Positions 53,818 through 63,217 of a stretch of DNA of 64,000 nt are shown here, one piece after another. The stretch comes from Nitrospira defluvii. Lineage in GTDB: Bacteria; Nitrospirota; Nitrospiria; Nitrospirales; Nitrospiraceae. Location of the stretch: assembly GCA_011525625.1 (NCBI GenBank), contig WYAX01000029.1:186001-250000 (forward strand), written 5' to 3'. Both the position numbers and the translations under genes were made by a program. The notes under the pieces are model-generated. The model saw only the letters and a list, made by a program, of their open reading frames with translations. It searched no databases and was not told the origin of the DNA. Numbering within the stretch: the first letter of the stretch is position 1; each line of letters opens with the position of its first letter.

Positions 53818-54136
53818 CGGGCATATCCAACTTACTCAGCCAGTCTGTGCCTTCGACAGCTACTCACGACCTGTGTGGTCGATCACGGCCGCTTCACATA
53901 CTTTCCACTCCAGAACGACGAGGGTTGTCTGACGGTCGTGTCCTATGCCGAGCGCAATCCCTGATGGGCTCCTTTCGTGACGCGAGGGGACGACTCGTCG
54001 TGGCTTGGTGTTGGACAAGCGGCCACATGATTCGGATTGGGGCCGGCGGAGCCGTCATACTTCCTTCGTCATCCATTGCGAGTTAGGATCGAAGTGATGG
54101 TAACAGTATGAGAATTCTAGCCCTCGTAGAGCACCG
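53818..54136. other. Intergenic region after deoB
   Basis: About 320 bp; a palindrome CCCGCTAGCGGG (53810-53821) spans the deoB stop codon and could form a small terminator-like hairpin. Frames here are short and unrelated to known families. G+C drops towards the small gene at 54137. Confidence 0.35.
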
Positions 54137-54376
54137 ATGGACGCGCGAATGAAATTTCAAATGGTCATCCCTGCTCTAATAGCTGGTTCGCTTATCTGTA
54201 TCTACGGAAGTTATCGAAGGTGGAAATGGTTAGTCGATCCGCCAGAACATCTGGCGTTGGTTTATTCTCAATCACTCCTTAAAGTGTTGTTCGGCAGTGT
54301 ATTCGTGCGCAACTTTACAATGATTGTGGGATGGTTGGTGCTCGCTTACGCGGTTGCGCTTCTTTTAACGGAATGA
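54137..54376 (+). CDS. Small two-helix membrane protein
   Basis: A 79-residue protein with two hydrophobic helices (MVIPALIAGSLICIYG and FTMIVGWLVLAYAVALLL) joined by a basic/acidic hairpin. The DNA is clearly A/T-richer than its neighbours, suggesting recent acquisition. Membership in a known family is not recognised. Confidence 0.5.
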   Translation: MDARMKFQMVIPALIAGSLICIYGSYRRWKWLVDPPEHLALVYSQSLLKVLFGSVFVRNFTMIVGWLVLAYAVALLLTE

Positions 54377-54440
54377 AAAGCAGATGATCTGACCGGGAAA
54401 GAAAGTGGTCAGGCCTAGTTGATGCGAATGCGAAAGTGCG

Positions 54441-54641
54441 TTAGCGTTTTGTTGTGGGCAAGCGGCGGGAGCGTTGCGTGTGGTGGGCAAATTCCAGCGC
54501 GGCTTCCAGGCAAATGGCGCGGGCGTTCAGATCTTCAATGTGAGACTGCTGCTTGGCGACCGTGGCGTTCAGTTGTTCCACTTTGTCGTTCGGCTTGATG
54601 GTGTTGGCGAGGGCATCCCACACACGCTCAGTGAGTCCCAT
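54441..54641 (-). CDS. Small coiled-coil protein, partner of the RHH gene
   Basis: A 66-residue protein (MGLTERVWDALANTIK...) with a central coiled coil (VEQLNATVAKQQSHIEDLNA) and a basic tail. Its start lies inside the end of the ribbon-helix-helix gene (14-nt overlap), so both are made from one message. No toxin family recognised. Confidence 0.5.
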   Translation of the reverse strand: MGLTERVWDALANTIKPNDKVEQLNATVAKQQSHIEDLNARAICLEAALEFAHHTQRSRRLPTTKR

Positions 54642-54924
54642 CGTCGTCCTTTCTTGCGGGCTTGGCGAGCGCCAGCATGCGCGCTTCCGACTCCGCCACG
54701 AGGGCGAGGGTTTTGTCGATGGCGCGAAGGGTTTTCTTCGTCTCCCGGATGACTTGCTTGGCCATGTGATCCAACAGCGTGGGATCATCGGCTGGAACGT
54801 ACCGCTCGCCCCCTTCTCGAAGCAGCTCCGCCATGGTGAGATTGGCGGCTTTCGCCTTCTGTGCGAGACGGCGTTTCTGGCTGGGGCTCATGAGGATGGG
54901 GACTTGGACCATCGTAGATGGCAT
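54628..54924 (-). CDS. Ribbon-helix-helix DNA-binding protein
   Basis: A 98-residue protein. The N-terminal VQVPILMSPSQKRRLAQKAK followed by LTMAELLREGGERY is a typical ribbon-helix-helix (CopG/Arc-like) domain. The C-terminal half is a charged helix (KQVIRETKKTLRAIDKTLALV). An A/T inverted repeat just upstream is the likely self-regulatory operator. The arrangement with the overlapping small gene resembles antitoxin-led or plasmid-maintenance pairs. Confidence 0.65.
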   Translation of the reverse strand: MPSTMVQVPILMSPSQKRRLAQKAKAANLTMAELLREGGERYVPADDPTLLDHMAKQVIRETKKTLRAIDKTLALVAESEARMLALAKPARKDDDGTH

Positions 54925-54942
54925 GGTGCCTCCCTCGGCGTG

Positions 54943-54961
54943 GATATATAGGCCATATATC
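54943..54961 (-). promoter_or_regulatory. A/T inverted repeat before the RHH gene
   Basis: GATATAT-AGGCC-ATATATC, 19 bp in front of the RHH start codon. It combines a -10-like TATAT with dyad symmetry, as is usual for autoregulated ribbon-helix-helix operons. Confidence 0.5.
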
Positions 54962-55162
54962 TCACGGGACCGAATGTGCTGTCGATGCGCCCCATTTTCT
55001 CGCTCGTGTTGTCATGCATGCCGAATGCCTTCATCTTGCCGCACGACCCCCGGATGGCGTATACGTACGATGCGTTTGAGAGCGACTATCTGAGGAAAGA
55101 CATGAGACGGTTGACTCCCTCTTGCGTGACTGCCGGTGAAGTCGTGATCAAGAAAGGATCGT

Positions 55163-55627
55163 ATGGTGTCGATTGACGAGAAGCTCAGCAACCTCGGTCT
55201 CACCCTTCCGCCTCCGCCGAAACCGGTCGCGAGTTATGTGCCGGCTGTGCTTGCCGGTGACCTGCTGTACCTGAGCGGCATCTTGCCGTTTCGCGACGGG
55301 CAGGTGGCCATCACAGGCAAGCTGGGACAGGATGTGACGGTTGAGCGGGGAGCCGAAGCGGCGAGGCTGGCGCTCCTGAACGCTTTGGCAGTCGTGAAAC
55401 AGGAACTCGGTTCGCTGGACCGTGTGCAGCGCATTGTGCGAGTCGTGGGGCATGTGGCGTCGGCCAGCGGATTTGTGCAACAGCCGGCTGTGATCAATGG
55501 AGCGTCCGATTTGCTGGTGCAAATTTTCGGTGAAGCGGGACGCCACGCGCGAGTAGCGCTCGGGGCGGCTGAGCTGCCGCTTCATGCCGCCATCGAACTT
55601 GAACTGCTGGTGCAAGTCAGAGCCTGA
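55163..55627 (+). CDS. RidA/YjgF-family protein
   Basis: A 154-residue protein, longer than the 128-residue RidA archetype. GDLLYLSGILPFRDGQ and VRVVGHVAS match the family core, and the substrate-binding Arg is in HARVALGAAELP. RidA proteins hydrolyse reactive imines/enamines made by PLP enzymes; this subgroup may differ. It is the first gene after the small islet. Confidence 0.85.
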   Translation: MVSIDEKLSNLGLTLPPPPKPVASYVPAVLAGDLLYLSGILPFRDGQVAITGKLGQDVTVERGAEAARLALLNALAVVKQELGSLDRVQRIVRVVGHVASASGFVQQPAVINGASDLLVQIFGEAGRHARVALGAAELPLHAAIELELLVQVRA

Positions 55628-55866
55628 CGCAGCCATGCTCCCGTGTCCGTCTCGCCGTCTCCGCCTGCCTTGACATCAAAAAAAACCGCTTGTTATAGTC
55701 CCGAAGTCCCCTGGTTTGATGCCACACCCCCCCATCCGGCTTCGTTGCCTCAGTTGCGTGGGGTTTTGTGCCACGTTCGGGGCGTTCATCTGGCGTACCA
55801 TCATGTCATCCTCACGAGGGCTGCACGTCGAGCTCAGTTAGAGGGTATCGGCAGGGAGTGAATCCC

Positions 55867-57540
55867 ATGAAATATATTACTTGTACGATCGTTGGCTTGG
55901 CCCTTCTGGCGTATTCCGTTGATTGCATGGCAGCCCGGGCCGAAGCTCCGGCTCTGCACCCGAGTGCCGCGGTGCCTGGCGCCACACTGTCGATTACGGG
56001 CAAAGGATTCGGTCCGTTCAAATCCACCCGGTTTAATCAGGTGATGTTTCAAGGCGTGCCTGCGCTGATTCAGCGGTGGGATCCGGATCTCATCGAAGTG
56101 CGGGTGCCGTCACAGGCTGCGAATGGTCCGGTTGATGTCATCATCGGCAAGAAACACGTAAAGGCCGGCTCATTTACGCGGCTGCAACCCACGATTCAGT
56201 CTGTCTCGCCGGCCGAAGCGGAGCCGGGCTCGATTCTCGAAATCACCGGCGAACATTTCGGCAATACCGCCGGCCCGCGCGATCCGAACACGATTTTTGG
56301 CGTGAACAGTGTGATCGTCGGCGACGTGAGCGTGCGCGTCCGTAAGTGGCGTGACGACAAGATCGAAGTGGAGTTGCCCGGCAATGTGCAGTCGGGGGAT
56401 GTGGCCATTCGCATGGCCTCTTCCGATCCGTTGCCGGACGGGTCGTGCTGCGCTCCGGTGAAGCTGGTGGTGAGCAATTCGATGCCGGTGAAAGTGCTGG
56501 CGTCGGTGCGCGTCGATCCAACGAGCGGTCCGGTCGGCACGAAAGTCGTGCTCTTCGGCAAAGGGTTCGGGACGGCCAGAAACCCTGAAGATGGTGTGCT
56601 GTTCGGCGGCCATTTGGCCACGGTGTCGCAGTGGACGGATACGACCGTTGTGGTGCATGTGCCGCTTGACGCCCAAACCGGCCCGGTCGTGATGAAGCGT
56701 AACGGGCAAGAGCGGGCGCTCGGGACGTATACCGTGCAGACGCCTAAGGCCACGGCGCTGACTCCGACCGAGGCCCCGATTGGCACGTTGTTGAAAATCA
56801 CAGGCGAGAACTTTGGGTTTTATTCGGAGGCCGGGTCCACACCCTTTAACTATATCGATTTTTCGTTGAGTGAAAACACCGTCGAGATCGGCGGAGTTCA
56901 GGCAATCGTGTATCGATGGGGGCATGACCGCATCGATGTCTGGGTGCCGTTCAGTGCCAAAAGCGGTCCAGTGGTGGTCAAACGCGCCGCCAACACTCCG
57001 AAACCGGACGGCACATGCTGCGCGGACAAGCAGGTGCTGGAGACGCAAGCGGGCAACTTCACGCTCGTGACGCCGAAGATCGATTCGTACAGCCCGAACA
57101 CCGGCGGACTTGACGAGATAGTGACCATCAAAGGGAGCGGGTTCGGCAAGTTTTTGAAAACGATGGAGCCGAGTAAGCTCATTACCGACAGTGTCTATGC
57201 CAGAGCGGCCCCGGAGTTAGGGGAAAACGTTTCGCGCACCGAGGTCTTATTCAACGGGGTGGGGGCGATTGTCGAATCCTGGACGGATACGGAGATCAAG
57301 GTCCGTATTCCGCATCGTCATTCCTACGGCGTCGGCAAACTCGGCGAATTTAATCCGGACCTGACCTCGGGGCCGCTGGTGGTGCGGCGCGGGTCGTGGG
57401 ATTTGCTGCCGGATGGATCCTGCTGCACGCCGAAGAAATGGCTCACGCTGGAGGCCGGCACTTTTACGATTCAACCGTCAGGATTGCCCGACGCCAGTTA
57501 CTGGCGGAATCCCAATCCTGAAAACTCTCACTTTCATTGA
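55867..57540 (+). CDS. Exported protein with IPT/TIG repeats and three PDG(S/T)CC motifs
   Basis: A 557-residue protein with signal peptide (MKYITCTIVGLALLAYSVDCMA). The mature part is a string of about five IPT/TIG immunoglobulin-like repeats (typical units: PGSILEITGEHFG, VGTKVVLFGKGFG, IGTLLKITGENFG, LDEIVTIKGSGFG). Three repeats carry the same vicinal-cysteine motif PDG(S/T)CC near residues 190, 379 and 514, each near the end of a repeat. GGGAG precedes the ATG. A YCF48-like propeller gene follows after 11 bp, probably co-expressed. Confidence 0.82.
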   Translation: MKYITCTIVGLALLAYSVDCMAARAEAPALHPSAAVPGATLSITGKGFGPFKSTRFNQVMFQGVPALIQRWDPDLIEVRVPSQAANGPVDVIIGKKHVKAGSFTRLQPTIQSVSPAEAEPGSILEITGEHFGNTAGPRDPNTIFGVNSVIVGDVSVRVRKWRDDKIEVELPGNVQSGDVAIRMASSDPLPDGSCCAPVKLVVSNSMPVKVLASVRVDPTSGPVGTKVVLFGKGFGTARNPEDGVLFGGHLATVSQWTDTTVVVHVPLDAQTGPVVMKRNGQERALGTYTVQTPKATALTPTEAPIGTLLKITGENFGFYSEAGSTPFNYIDFSLSENTVEIGGVQAIVYRWGHDRIDVWVPFSAKSGPVVVKRAANTPKPDGTCCADKQVLETQAGNFTLVTPKIDSYSPNTGGLDEIVTIKGSGFGKFLKTMEPSKLITDSVYARAAPELGENVSRTEVLFNGVGAIVESWTDTEIKVRIPHRHSYGVGKLGEFNPDLTSGPLVVRRGSWDLLPDGSCCTPKKWLTLEAGTFTIQPSGLPDASYWRNPNPENSHFH

Positions 57541-57551
57541 GGCATTGAACG

Positions 57552-58520
57552 TTGCGTACGCTGGCTGCAGTGGTGTGTTCGCTTGTGACCCTGGTGTGTA
57601 TGGGTACGGTGGAGGCGGCTTCCCTCGCCATTCCGGTGACCGTGGCCATGCAGAAGAGCGGATCTGAGGCGACCCTGTTGGGAGTGTTTTTTCACGACCC
57701 TCAGCTTGGGTGGGCTGTCGGCTCCGGAGGAACGATCCTGAAAACCACCGACGGTGGTCACAAGTGGAAGAAAGTCTCGAGCGGCACCAGTGCGCTCCTG
57801 ACAGCCGTCTACTTTCGCGATGCGCAGCGCGGCTGGGTTGTCGGTGCCAACGGCACGGTCAGAACGAGCAGAGATGGTGGAGAGACGTGGAGTGTCGTCG
57901 TGGTTTCCACTCAGGCGCCCCTCTACGGAATTGCATTCGCATCTCCGACGAAGGGATGGATGGTGGGCGGGAACGGCACCATCTTGCAGACCACCGACGG
58001 TGGGGAGAACTGGATCGATCAAGCCAGCGGCACAAGTGCGGCATTGTACGCCATTGCGCTGACCAACGAAGAGCAGGGTGCCGTCGTGGGGGCATTGGGG
58101 ACGATTCTCACCACGGCAGACGGTGGGAAAAATTGGACCGTGCAGCTAAGTCAAAGCTCGGCGACGTTTTTTGATGTGGCCTTCGCGGATGAGGCCAACG
58201 GTTGGGCGGTCGGGAATGCGGGTGCGTTATTCCAAACGACCGACGGAGGCACACATTGGATCGACCGGACATTGCCCTGTGGACGAACCTGTAACAAACT
58301 CACCGACCTGATCCGGGTGCGGTTTACGGATCCGCAGCAGGGCTGGATTGTCGGGGAACGCGGTCAGATTCTGCGAACCAGCGATGCGGGCTTCAACTGG
58401 GTGGAAGAGATCAGTCCCGTCAAACGTTCTCTGATGGCTCTCAGTTTTCCTCGTGCCTCAGCCGGGTGGGCGGCAGGTGAAGGAGGGACCATTATCTCAA
58501 TCAGCGCAGGAAAGAAATAA
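57552..58520 (+). CDS. Exported YCF48/HCF136-like beta-propeller protein
   Basis: A 322-residue protein beginning with a TTG codon and a signal peptide (LAAVVCSLVTLVCMGTVEAA). Six to seven BNR/YCF48-type repeats follow, each with a GWxVGxxGTIxxTxDGGxxW pattern (for example GWAVGSGGTILKTTDGGHKW, GWMVGGNGTILQTTDGG). In phototrophs the related HCF136 helps photosystem II assembly; in other bacteria the role is unknown. No ATG start keeps the signal peptide, so TTG is preferred. It lies 11 bp after the TIG-repeat gene. Confidence 0.82.
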   Translation: MRTLAAVVCSLVTLVCMGTVEAASLAIPVTVAMQKSGSEATLLGVFFHDPQLGWAVGSGGTILKTTDGGHKWKKVSSGTSALLTAVYFRDAQRGWVVGANGTVRTSRDGGETWSVVVVSTQAPLYGIAFASPTKGWMVGGNGTILQTTDGGENWIDQASGTSAALYAIALTNEEQGAVVGALGTILTTADGGKNWTVQLSQSSATFFDVAFADEANGWAVGNAGALFQTTDGGTHWIDRTLPCGRTCNKLTDLIRVRFTDPQQGWIVGERGQILRTSDAGFNWVEEISPVKRSLMALSFPRASAGWAAGEGGTIISISAGKK

Positions 58521-58542
58521 GCGCTCGCCAGTCTCTGCCGTT

Positions 58543-59280
58543 CTAGCCTAATCTTCCCAATCGACTCTGCACGATGCTGAGGGCGGTCAACGCCGCGGTA
58601 TCCGCTCGAAGAATGTGCTCACCTAAACTCACGGTCCTGCACTGCCCCTGGATGGCCTGAGAGAGCTCTTCGTCTGCCCATCCCCCTTCCGGTCCGACAA
58701 TCAAGGTTATCGTGTCGTTTGCAAGAGTCGGCAGGGGAACAGCGGCCAATCCGAGAGTGTCTTGCCGCTCGGCGAGCAACAACGCACAGGTAGTCGAAAG
58801 GGTGGAAAATAAACGACGCGACTCCATCGGTTCCAATAGGTGAGGAGGTTGCCACTGTTCCGATTGTTGTGCGGCTTCAGTGGCAATGCGCTGCCAGCGG
58901 GCCACCTGGGCGGCAACTCTGTCTGGGTGCGGTCGTACGACGCCGTGCCGTGATATCAGCGGCACAATCGTCCGCACGCCCAGTTCGCTCGCCTTCTGCA
59001 CCACCCAATCCATATGGTCTCCTTTGAGCAGAGCTTGCGCGAGGAGAAGGCTTGGGGCCCTGTCGATCGGTCCTGGACGGCATTCGAGGATGTCTCCCGT
59101 CAACGATTGCGGGGCGACGGTGTGCACGCGCATCTGATACCGTTGTCGGCGCTCATCGGTGAGCCGCAAGACCTCTCCTGGCTTGATGCGCAGGCTGGCC
59201 CGCAGATGGTGGCAGAGGTCGCCGGTGAGGGTGAGTTCGGTGCCGCGGATTGCGGATGACGAGATGAAAAACGCCGGCAT
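58543..59280 (-). CDS. rsmE: 16S rRNA m3U1498 methyltransferase
   Basis: A 245-residue SPOUT methyltransferase. N-terminal PUA-like region (LTGDLCHHLRASLRIKPGEVLRL) and C-terminal SPOUT knot with LIVGPEGGWADEEL and SLGEHILRADTAALTAL. It methylates U1498 of 16S rRNA using S-adenosylmethionine. It follows dnaJ by 36 bp, a common bacterial arrangement. Confidence 0.94.
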   Translation of the reverse strand: MPAFFISSSAIRGTELTLTGDLCHHLRASLRIKPGEVLRLTDERRQRYQMRVHTVAPQSLTGDILECRPGPIDRAPSLLLAQALLKGDHMDWVVQKASELGVRTIVPLISRHGVVRPHPDRVAAQVARWQRIATEAAQQSEQWQPPHLLEPMESRRLFSTLSTTCALLLAERQDTLGLAAVPLPTLANDTITLIVGPEGGWADEELSQAIQGQCRTVSLGEHILRADTAALTALSIVQSRLGRLG

Positions 59281-59316
59281 GGTGGTCGGCCTGTCTGGCG
59301 GGGAAGCAGGGTCGGG

Positions 59317-60429
59317 TTATTCGAAGAACGTCTTCATTTTATCAAGAAATCCTTCACCTTCGCTGTCCTTCGTGTACCCGCTTTCCTTCGCAAATTCTTC
59401 CAGCAGCTCTTTCTGTCGGGCACTCAGCTTTGTGGGGATCTCAATTTTGACATTGAATAACTGATCGCCGGTATGGCCGCCCTTAAGGTTTGGAAATCCG
59501 AGGCCCTTAAGTCGCAGCACCTTGTCGGGCTGTGTCCCTGCAGGAATTTTCATGAAGGTGTTGCCCTTGAGCGTCGGGACCTCCACGCGGCCGCCGAGTA
59601 TCGCGGTCACAAGATTGATCGGAAGATCTGCGGCAATGTCCTGCCCGTCACGGCGAAAGTGGGGATGGGACTGCACATTGACCACGACGTACAAATCCCC
59701 CGGCGGACCGCCTTGCACGCCGTGCTCACCTTCATTGGCCAGGCGTAGGCGCATACCGGTCTCGATGCCCCCGGGAATTTGAACGGAGAGCATGCGCTCT
59801 TTGCGAACCCGTTGGCGTCCGCTGCAGGTCTGGCAGGGCTCCGTGATGATCTGTCCCGCTCCTTCGCATTGCCCGCAGGGGCGGCTGACGCTGAAGAAGC
59901 CTTGCTGGAAACGCATTTGGCCCTGTCCCTTGCAGGATGGGCACATCTTGATGGCGGTGGCGGATTTTGCGCCGGTTCCCTTGCAGTCTGCACAGGTTTC
60001 CCAACGAGGAATTTTGAGTTTGGCTTCTTTGCCGAAGACCGATTCTTCGAAACTCAGTTCGAGATTGTATTGGAGATCGTTACCGCGCTCCGCTCGCGCA
60101 CGTCCGCGAGGCTGCCCAAAAAAGTCTTCGAAGATGTCGTTGAAAATATCGCCGAAGCCGCCTTGTCCTCCGAAGTCGAATCCCTCGGCTCCCTGTGGTC
60201 CACCGGCATGGCCGAATGTATCGTACCGACGGCGTTTCTCTTGGTCGCTGATGACCTCGTAAGCTTCGTTGAGCTCCTTGAATTTTTCCTCTGCGGCCTT
60301 CTTTTGCTCGGGAGAGGTGTGTAGGTCGGGATGATGTTGGCGAGCGAGCTTTCGAAATGCTTTTTTGACTTCCTCATCGGACGCATTCCGCTCGATACCG
60401 AGGGTTTCGTAATAGTCGCGCTTTGCCAC
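59317..60429 (-). CDS. dnaJ: Chaperone DnaJ
   Basis: A 370-residue type I J-protein. J domain with HPD ([13 protein letters not shown]), G/F-rich linker, and four zinc-binding CxxC repeats ([32 protein letters not shown]); the last has Gln where Gly is usual, but all cysteines are kept. The start is GTG with a poor ribosome site. It stimulates DnaK ATPase. A stem-loop sits between dnaK and this gene. Confidence 0.95.
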   Translation of the reverse strand: MAKRDYYETLGIERNASDEEVKKAFRKLARQHHPDLHTSPEQKKAAEEKFKELNEAYEVISDQEKRRRYDTFGHAGGPQGAEGFDFGGQGGFGDIFNDIFEDFFGQPRGRARAERGNDLQYNLELSFEESVFGKEAKLKIPRWETCADCKGTGAKSATAIKMCPSCKGQGQMRFQQGFFSVSRPCGQCEGAGQIITEPCQTCSGRQRVRKERMLSVQIPGGIETGMRLRLANEGEHGVQGGPPGDLYVVVNVQSHPHFRRDGQDIAADLPINLVTAILGGRVEVPTLKGNTFMKIPAGTQPDKVLRLKGLGFPNLKGGHTGDQLFNVKIEIPTKLSARQKELLEEFAKESGYTKDSEGEGFLDKMKTFFE

Positions 60430-60458
60430 GGAAAGAGTCTACCTGGTTGAAGGTGCCA

Positions 60459-60496
60459 CACGACCGGCTTCCACCGGAACGGGGAAGCCGGTCGTG
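60459..60496 (-). promoter_or_regulatory. Intercistronic stem-loop between dnaK and dnaJ
   Basis: CACGACCGGCTTCC (60459-60472) pairs perfectly with GGAAGCCGGTCGTG (60483-60496) around a 10-nt loop. No T-run follows on the minus strand, so it is probably an attenuator or mRNA-stabilising hairpin rather than a full terminator. It would let DnaK exceed DnaJ. Confidence 0.6.
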
Positions 60497-60511
60497 CGAT
60501 CTATCGGAAGT

Positions 60512-62440
60512 TTACTTCTTATCCTTGTCGACTTCTTCGAACTCGGCATCGACGACCTTTTCGTCGGTCTTGGCCTGCGCCCCTGCGTCCCCGGCCGAAG
60601 CGCCTGCATCGGCTGCGCCCGCACCGGCGGCCGCCGAAGCTTTCTTGTACATCTCCTCAGCCAGTTTGTGGGAGGCGGTGGTCAATGCCTGTGTGGCCGA
60701 CTCGATGGCGGCGGGATCATCTCCCTCCATGGCCTTGCGGAGCCCGGCGATCGCCTCGGTGATTTTCGTCTTGTCGTCCTCGCTGATCTTATCGCCATGC
60801 TCCGTCAGGTTCTTCTCGGTGCTGTAGAGCAGGGAGTCGGCTTGATTGCGGGCCTCAGCGACCCGACGACGCTTCTTGTCATCTTCCGTATGGGCTTGCG
60901 CATCCTTGACGAGCTTGTCCACTTCGTCTTTGCTGAGTCCGCTTGATGCGGTAATCTTGATGGACTGTTCCTTCTGCGTGGCCAGATCCTTGGCTGCGAC
61001 ATGCACGATGCCGTTGGCATCAATGTCAAAGGACACTTCAATCTGCGGCATGCCGCGCGGGGCGGGGGGAATGCCGACGAGATCAAACTGCCCCAGCAGC
61101 TTGTTATCGTTCGCCATCTCACGTTCGCCCTGGAAGACCCGGATGGTCACGGCGGTCTGGTTATCGGCGGCCGTCGAGAAGACCTGGCTCTTCTTCGTCG
61201 GGATCGTCGTGTTGCGCTCGATCAGTTTCGTGAACACGCCACCCAGGGTCTCGATGCCGAGGGAGAGCGGGGTCACGTCGAGCAACAGCACGTCCTTCAC
61301 CTCGCCCTTGAGCACGCCCCCCTGGACGCCGGCGCCGATCGCAACGACTTCGTCGGGGTTCACGCCGCGATGAGGCTCTTTGCCGAAGAATTCCTTGACG
61401 ACTTGGATGACTTTCGGCATCCGGGTCATACCGCCGACCAGCACCACTTCTTGAATGTCCTTGGCGCTGACACCGGCATCGGCCAAGGCCTTGCGGCAAG
61501 GCTCAATGGTCTTCTGGATGAGATCGCCCACCAACTGTTCCAATTTGGCACGGGTCAGCTTCGTGACCAGGTGTTTCGGTCCGCTGGCGTCGGCCGTGAT
61601 AAAGGGCAGGTTGATTTCGCTTTCCTGAGAGGACGAGAGTTCGATCTTCGCCCGCTCGGCCGCTTCTTTCAGGCGTTGCAACGCCATGCGGTCCTTGCGC
61701 AGGTCGATGCCTTGATCTTTCTTGAACTCTTCGACCAGCCAATCCATGACGCGTTCATCGAAGTCGTCGCCACCGAGGTAGGTGTCGCCGTTCGTAGACT
61801 TGACCTCGAACACGCCGTCGCCGATTTCGAGCACCGACACGTCGAAGGTTCCTCCGCCAAGGTCATAGACCGCGATGCGCTCGTCTTTCTTCTTGTCGAG
61901 ACCGTAGGCCAATGACGCTGCCGTCGGTTCATTGATGATGCGTAACACGTTCAATCCGGCGATCTGCCCGGCGTCCTTGGTGGCCTGGCGCTGGCTGTCG
62001 TCGAAATAGGCCGGGACGGTGACGACGGCTTCGGTGACCTTTTCACCGAGATAGTCTTCCGCAGTCTGTCGCATCTTCTGCAGAATCATCGCCGAGACTT
62101 CCGGTGGGCTATAGCGCTTGCCGCGCAGTTCGACGTGTGCATCACCGTTATCTGCTTCTACCACCTTGTAGGGGAGCCGTTTCATGGCTTCCTGCACTTC
62201 TTTGCTCTTGAATTTGCGCCCCATCAACCGCTTCACGGAGAAGATGGTATTTTCGGGATTCGTGATAGCCTGCCGCTTGGCAATCTGTCCCACCAAGCGC
62301 TCGTTCTTGTCCGTGATGCCCACCACAGAAGGGGTTGTGCGACTGCCTTCTGCATTGGCGATGACGACCGGGTCTCCACCGCTCATAATGGCCACGCAGG
62401 AGTTCGTCGTGCCGAGGTCGATTCCGATAACTTTGCCCAT
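60512..62440 (-). CDS. dnaK: Chaperone DnaK (Hsp70)
   Basis: A 642-residue Hsp70. Nucleotide-binding domain starts with [12 protein letters not shown] and contains [12 protein letters not shown] and [10 protein letters not shown]. Substrate-binding domain includes [13 protein letters not shown]. The C-terminus is an Ala/Gly-rich tail ending in a [12 protein letters not shown]-type acidic end. Start ATG at 62440 ([10 protein letters not shown]) follows AAGGAG. It forms the heat-shock operon with grpE and dnaJ. Confidence 0.98.
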   Translation of the reverse strand: MGKVIGIDLGTTNSCVAIMSGGDPVVIANAEGSRTTPSVVGITDKNERLVGQIAKRQAITNPENTIFSVKRLMGRKFKSKEVQEAMKRLPYKVVEADNGDAHVELRGKRYSPPEVSAMILQKMRQTAEDYLGEKVTEAVVTVPAYFDDSQRQATKDAGQIAGLNVLRIINEPTAASLAYGLDKKKDERIAVYDLGGGTFDVSVLEIGDGVFEVKSTNGDTYLGGDDFDERVMDWLVEEFKKDQGIDLRKDRMALQRLKEAAERAKIELSSSQESEINLPFITADASGPKHLVTKLTRAKLEQLVGDLIQKTIEPCRKALADAGVSAKDIQEVVLVGGMTRMPKVIQVVKEFFGKEPHRGVNPDEVVAIGAGVQGGVLKGEVKDVLLLDVTPLSLGIETLGGVFTKLIERNTTIPTKKSQVFSTAADNQTAVTIRVFQGEREMANDNKLLGQFDLVGIPPAPRGMPQIEVSFDIDANGIVHVAAKDLATQKEQSIKITASSGLSKDEVDKLVKDAQAHTEDDKKRRRVAEARNQADSLLYSTEKNLTEHGDKISEDDKTKITEAIAGLRKAMEGDDPAAIESATQALTTASHKLAEEMYKKASAAAGAGAADAGASAGDAGAQAKTDEKVVDAEFEEVDKDKK

Positions 62441-62528
62441 GGGTTGGCTCCTTCGCAAAAAATATCAATACGTGAACGATTGTCTCAGCTTCTCTCGTGA
62501 AACGCGCACGGTCTCTGAAGGGCCGACG

Positions 62529-63083
62529 TTAATTCGCCGCACCGGTAGAGACGGTCACCATGGCGGCCCGAAGGATGCGGTCCTGGAGGAGATAGCCTTT
62601 TTGATACTCTTCCACGACGTGGTTCTCAGGGACGGTATCCGACGGAACCTGCGCGACCGCTTGCTGCGTGGCCGGGTCAAAGGCCTGTCCGACGCTTTCA
62701 ACGGCCTTGACGCCGAATTTCGTGAGCGCGCCGACCAACTGCTTGAGGGTGAGTTCCACTCCCTCCGTCAATGCGTCGATCGTTCCCGTTCCCTTGGCAG
62801 ACTTGATAGCCCGCTCAAGATTGTCCACCACAGGGAGCAGCTCCTTGAGAATCTGTTCGTTGCCGAACTTGATCTGTTCCCGTTGATCCCGCTGGGCGAG
62901 TCGCTTGTAGTTGTCGAACTCTGCCGCCAGTCGGAGATACTTTTCGTGAGCGGCCTTGCACTCGTCGGCCTTGGCGTCCAGTGCTTGCTGCAGTTCGCTC
63001 ATGGCGTCACTCGTGCCTGCTGCCGCCTCGCCGGGATCGTCTAAGTTGTCGATACTGTGAATGTTCTTCTCGTCGTCAGCCAT
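62529..63083 (-). CDS. grpE: Nucleotide exchange factor GrpE
   Basis: A 184-residue protein. The N-terminal acidic region leads to a long coiled coil (KADECKAAHEKYLRLAAEFDNYKRL), the GrpE-typical LLPVVDNLERAI and the C-terminal beta-wing (AFDPATQQAVAQVPSDT, VVEEYQKGYLLQDRILRAAMV). It releases ADP from DnaK. No hrcA gene is in the window. Confidence 0.95.
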   Translation of the reverse strand: MADDEKNIHSIDNLDDPGEAAAGTSDAMSELQQALDAKADECKAAHEKYLRLAAEFDNYKRLAQRDQREQIKFGNEQILKELLPVVDNLERAIKSAKGTGTIDALTEGVELTLKQLVGALTKFGVKAVESVGQAFDPATQQAVAQVPSDTVPENHVVEEYQKGYLLQDRILRAAMVTVSTGAAN

Positions 63084-63106
63084 TGATTACACCTATGATG
63101 GGGAGT

Positions 63107-63134
63107 GAGATAGCCACACGTGAAAGGAAGTCAA
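63107..63134 (-). promoter_or_regulatory. Candidate promoter of grpE-dnaK-dnaJ
   Basis: On the minus strand TTGACT (63134-63129) and TATCTC (63112-63107) are 16 nt apart. A CCCCATCAT stretch just downstream resembles a sigma32 -10, but no matching -35 was found. No CIRCE inverted repeat (TTAGCACTC-N9-GAGTGCTAA) is present. Confidence 0.35.
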
Positions 63135-63217
63135 CGGGGAATAAAAAGAAAACATCGTTTTTTCAGGTCCCTACGGGTTTGATCGTGGCTGCAGCGATGG
63201 GCCGAGGAGAGCCGGCC

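Noticed and set aside
54976-55176. 66-codon plus-strand frame before ridA
   Set aside because: No ribosome site, no family and it overlaps the ridA start; probably non-coding.
63084-63217. CIRCE element before the grpE-dnaK-dnaJ operon
   Set aside because: I searched by eye for the TTAGCACTC/GAGTGCTAA pair and found none.
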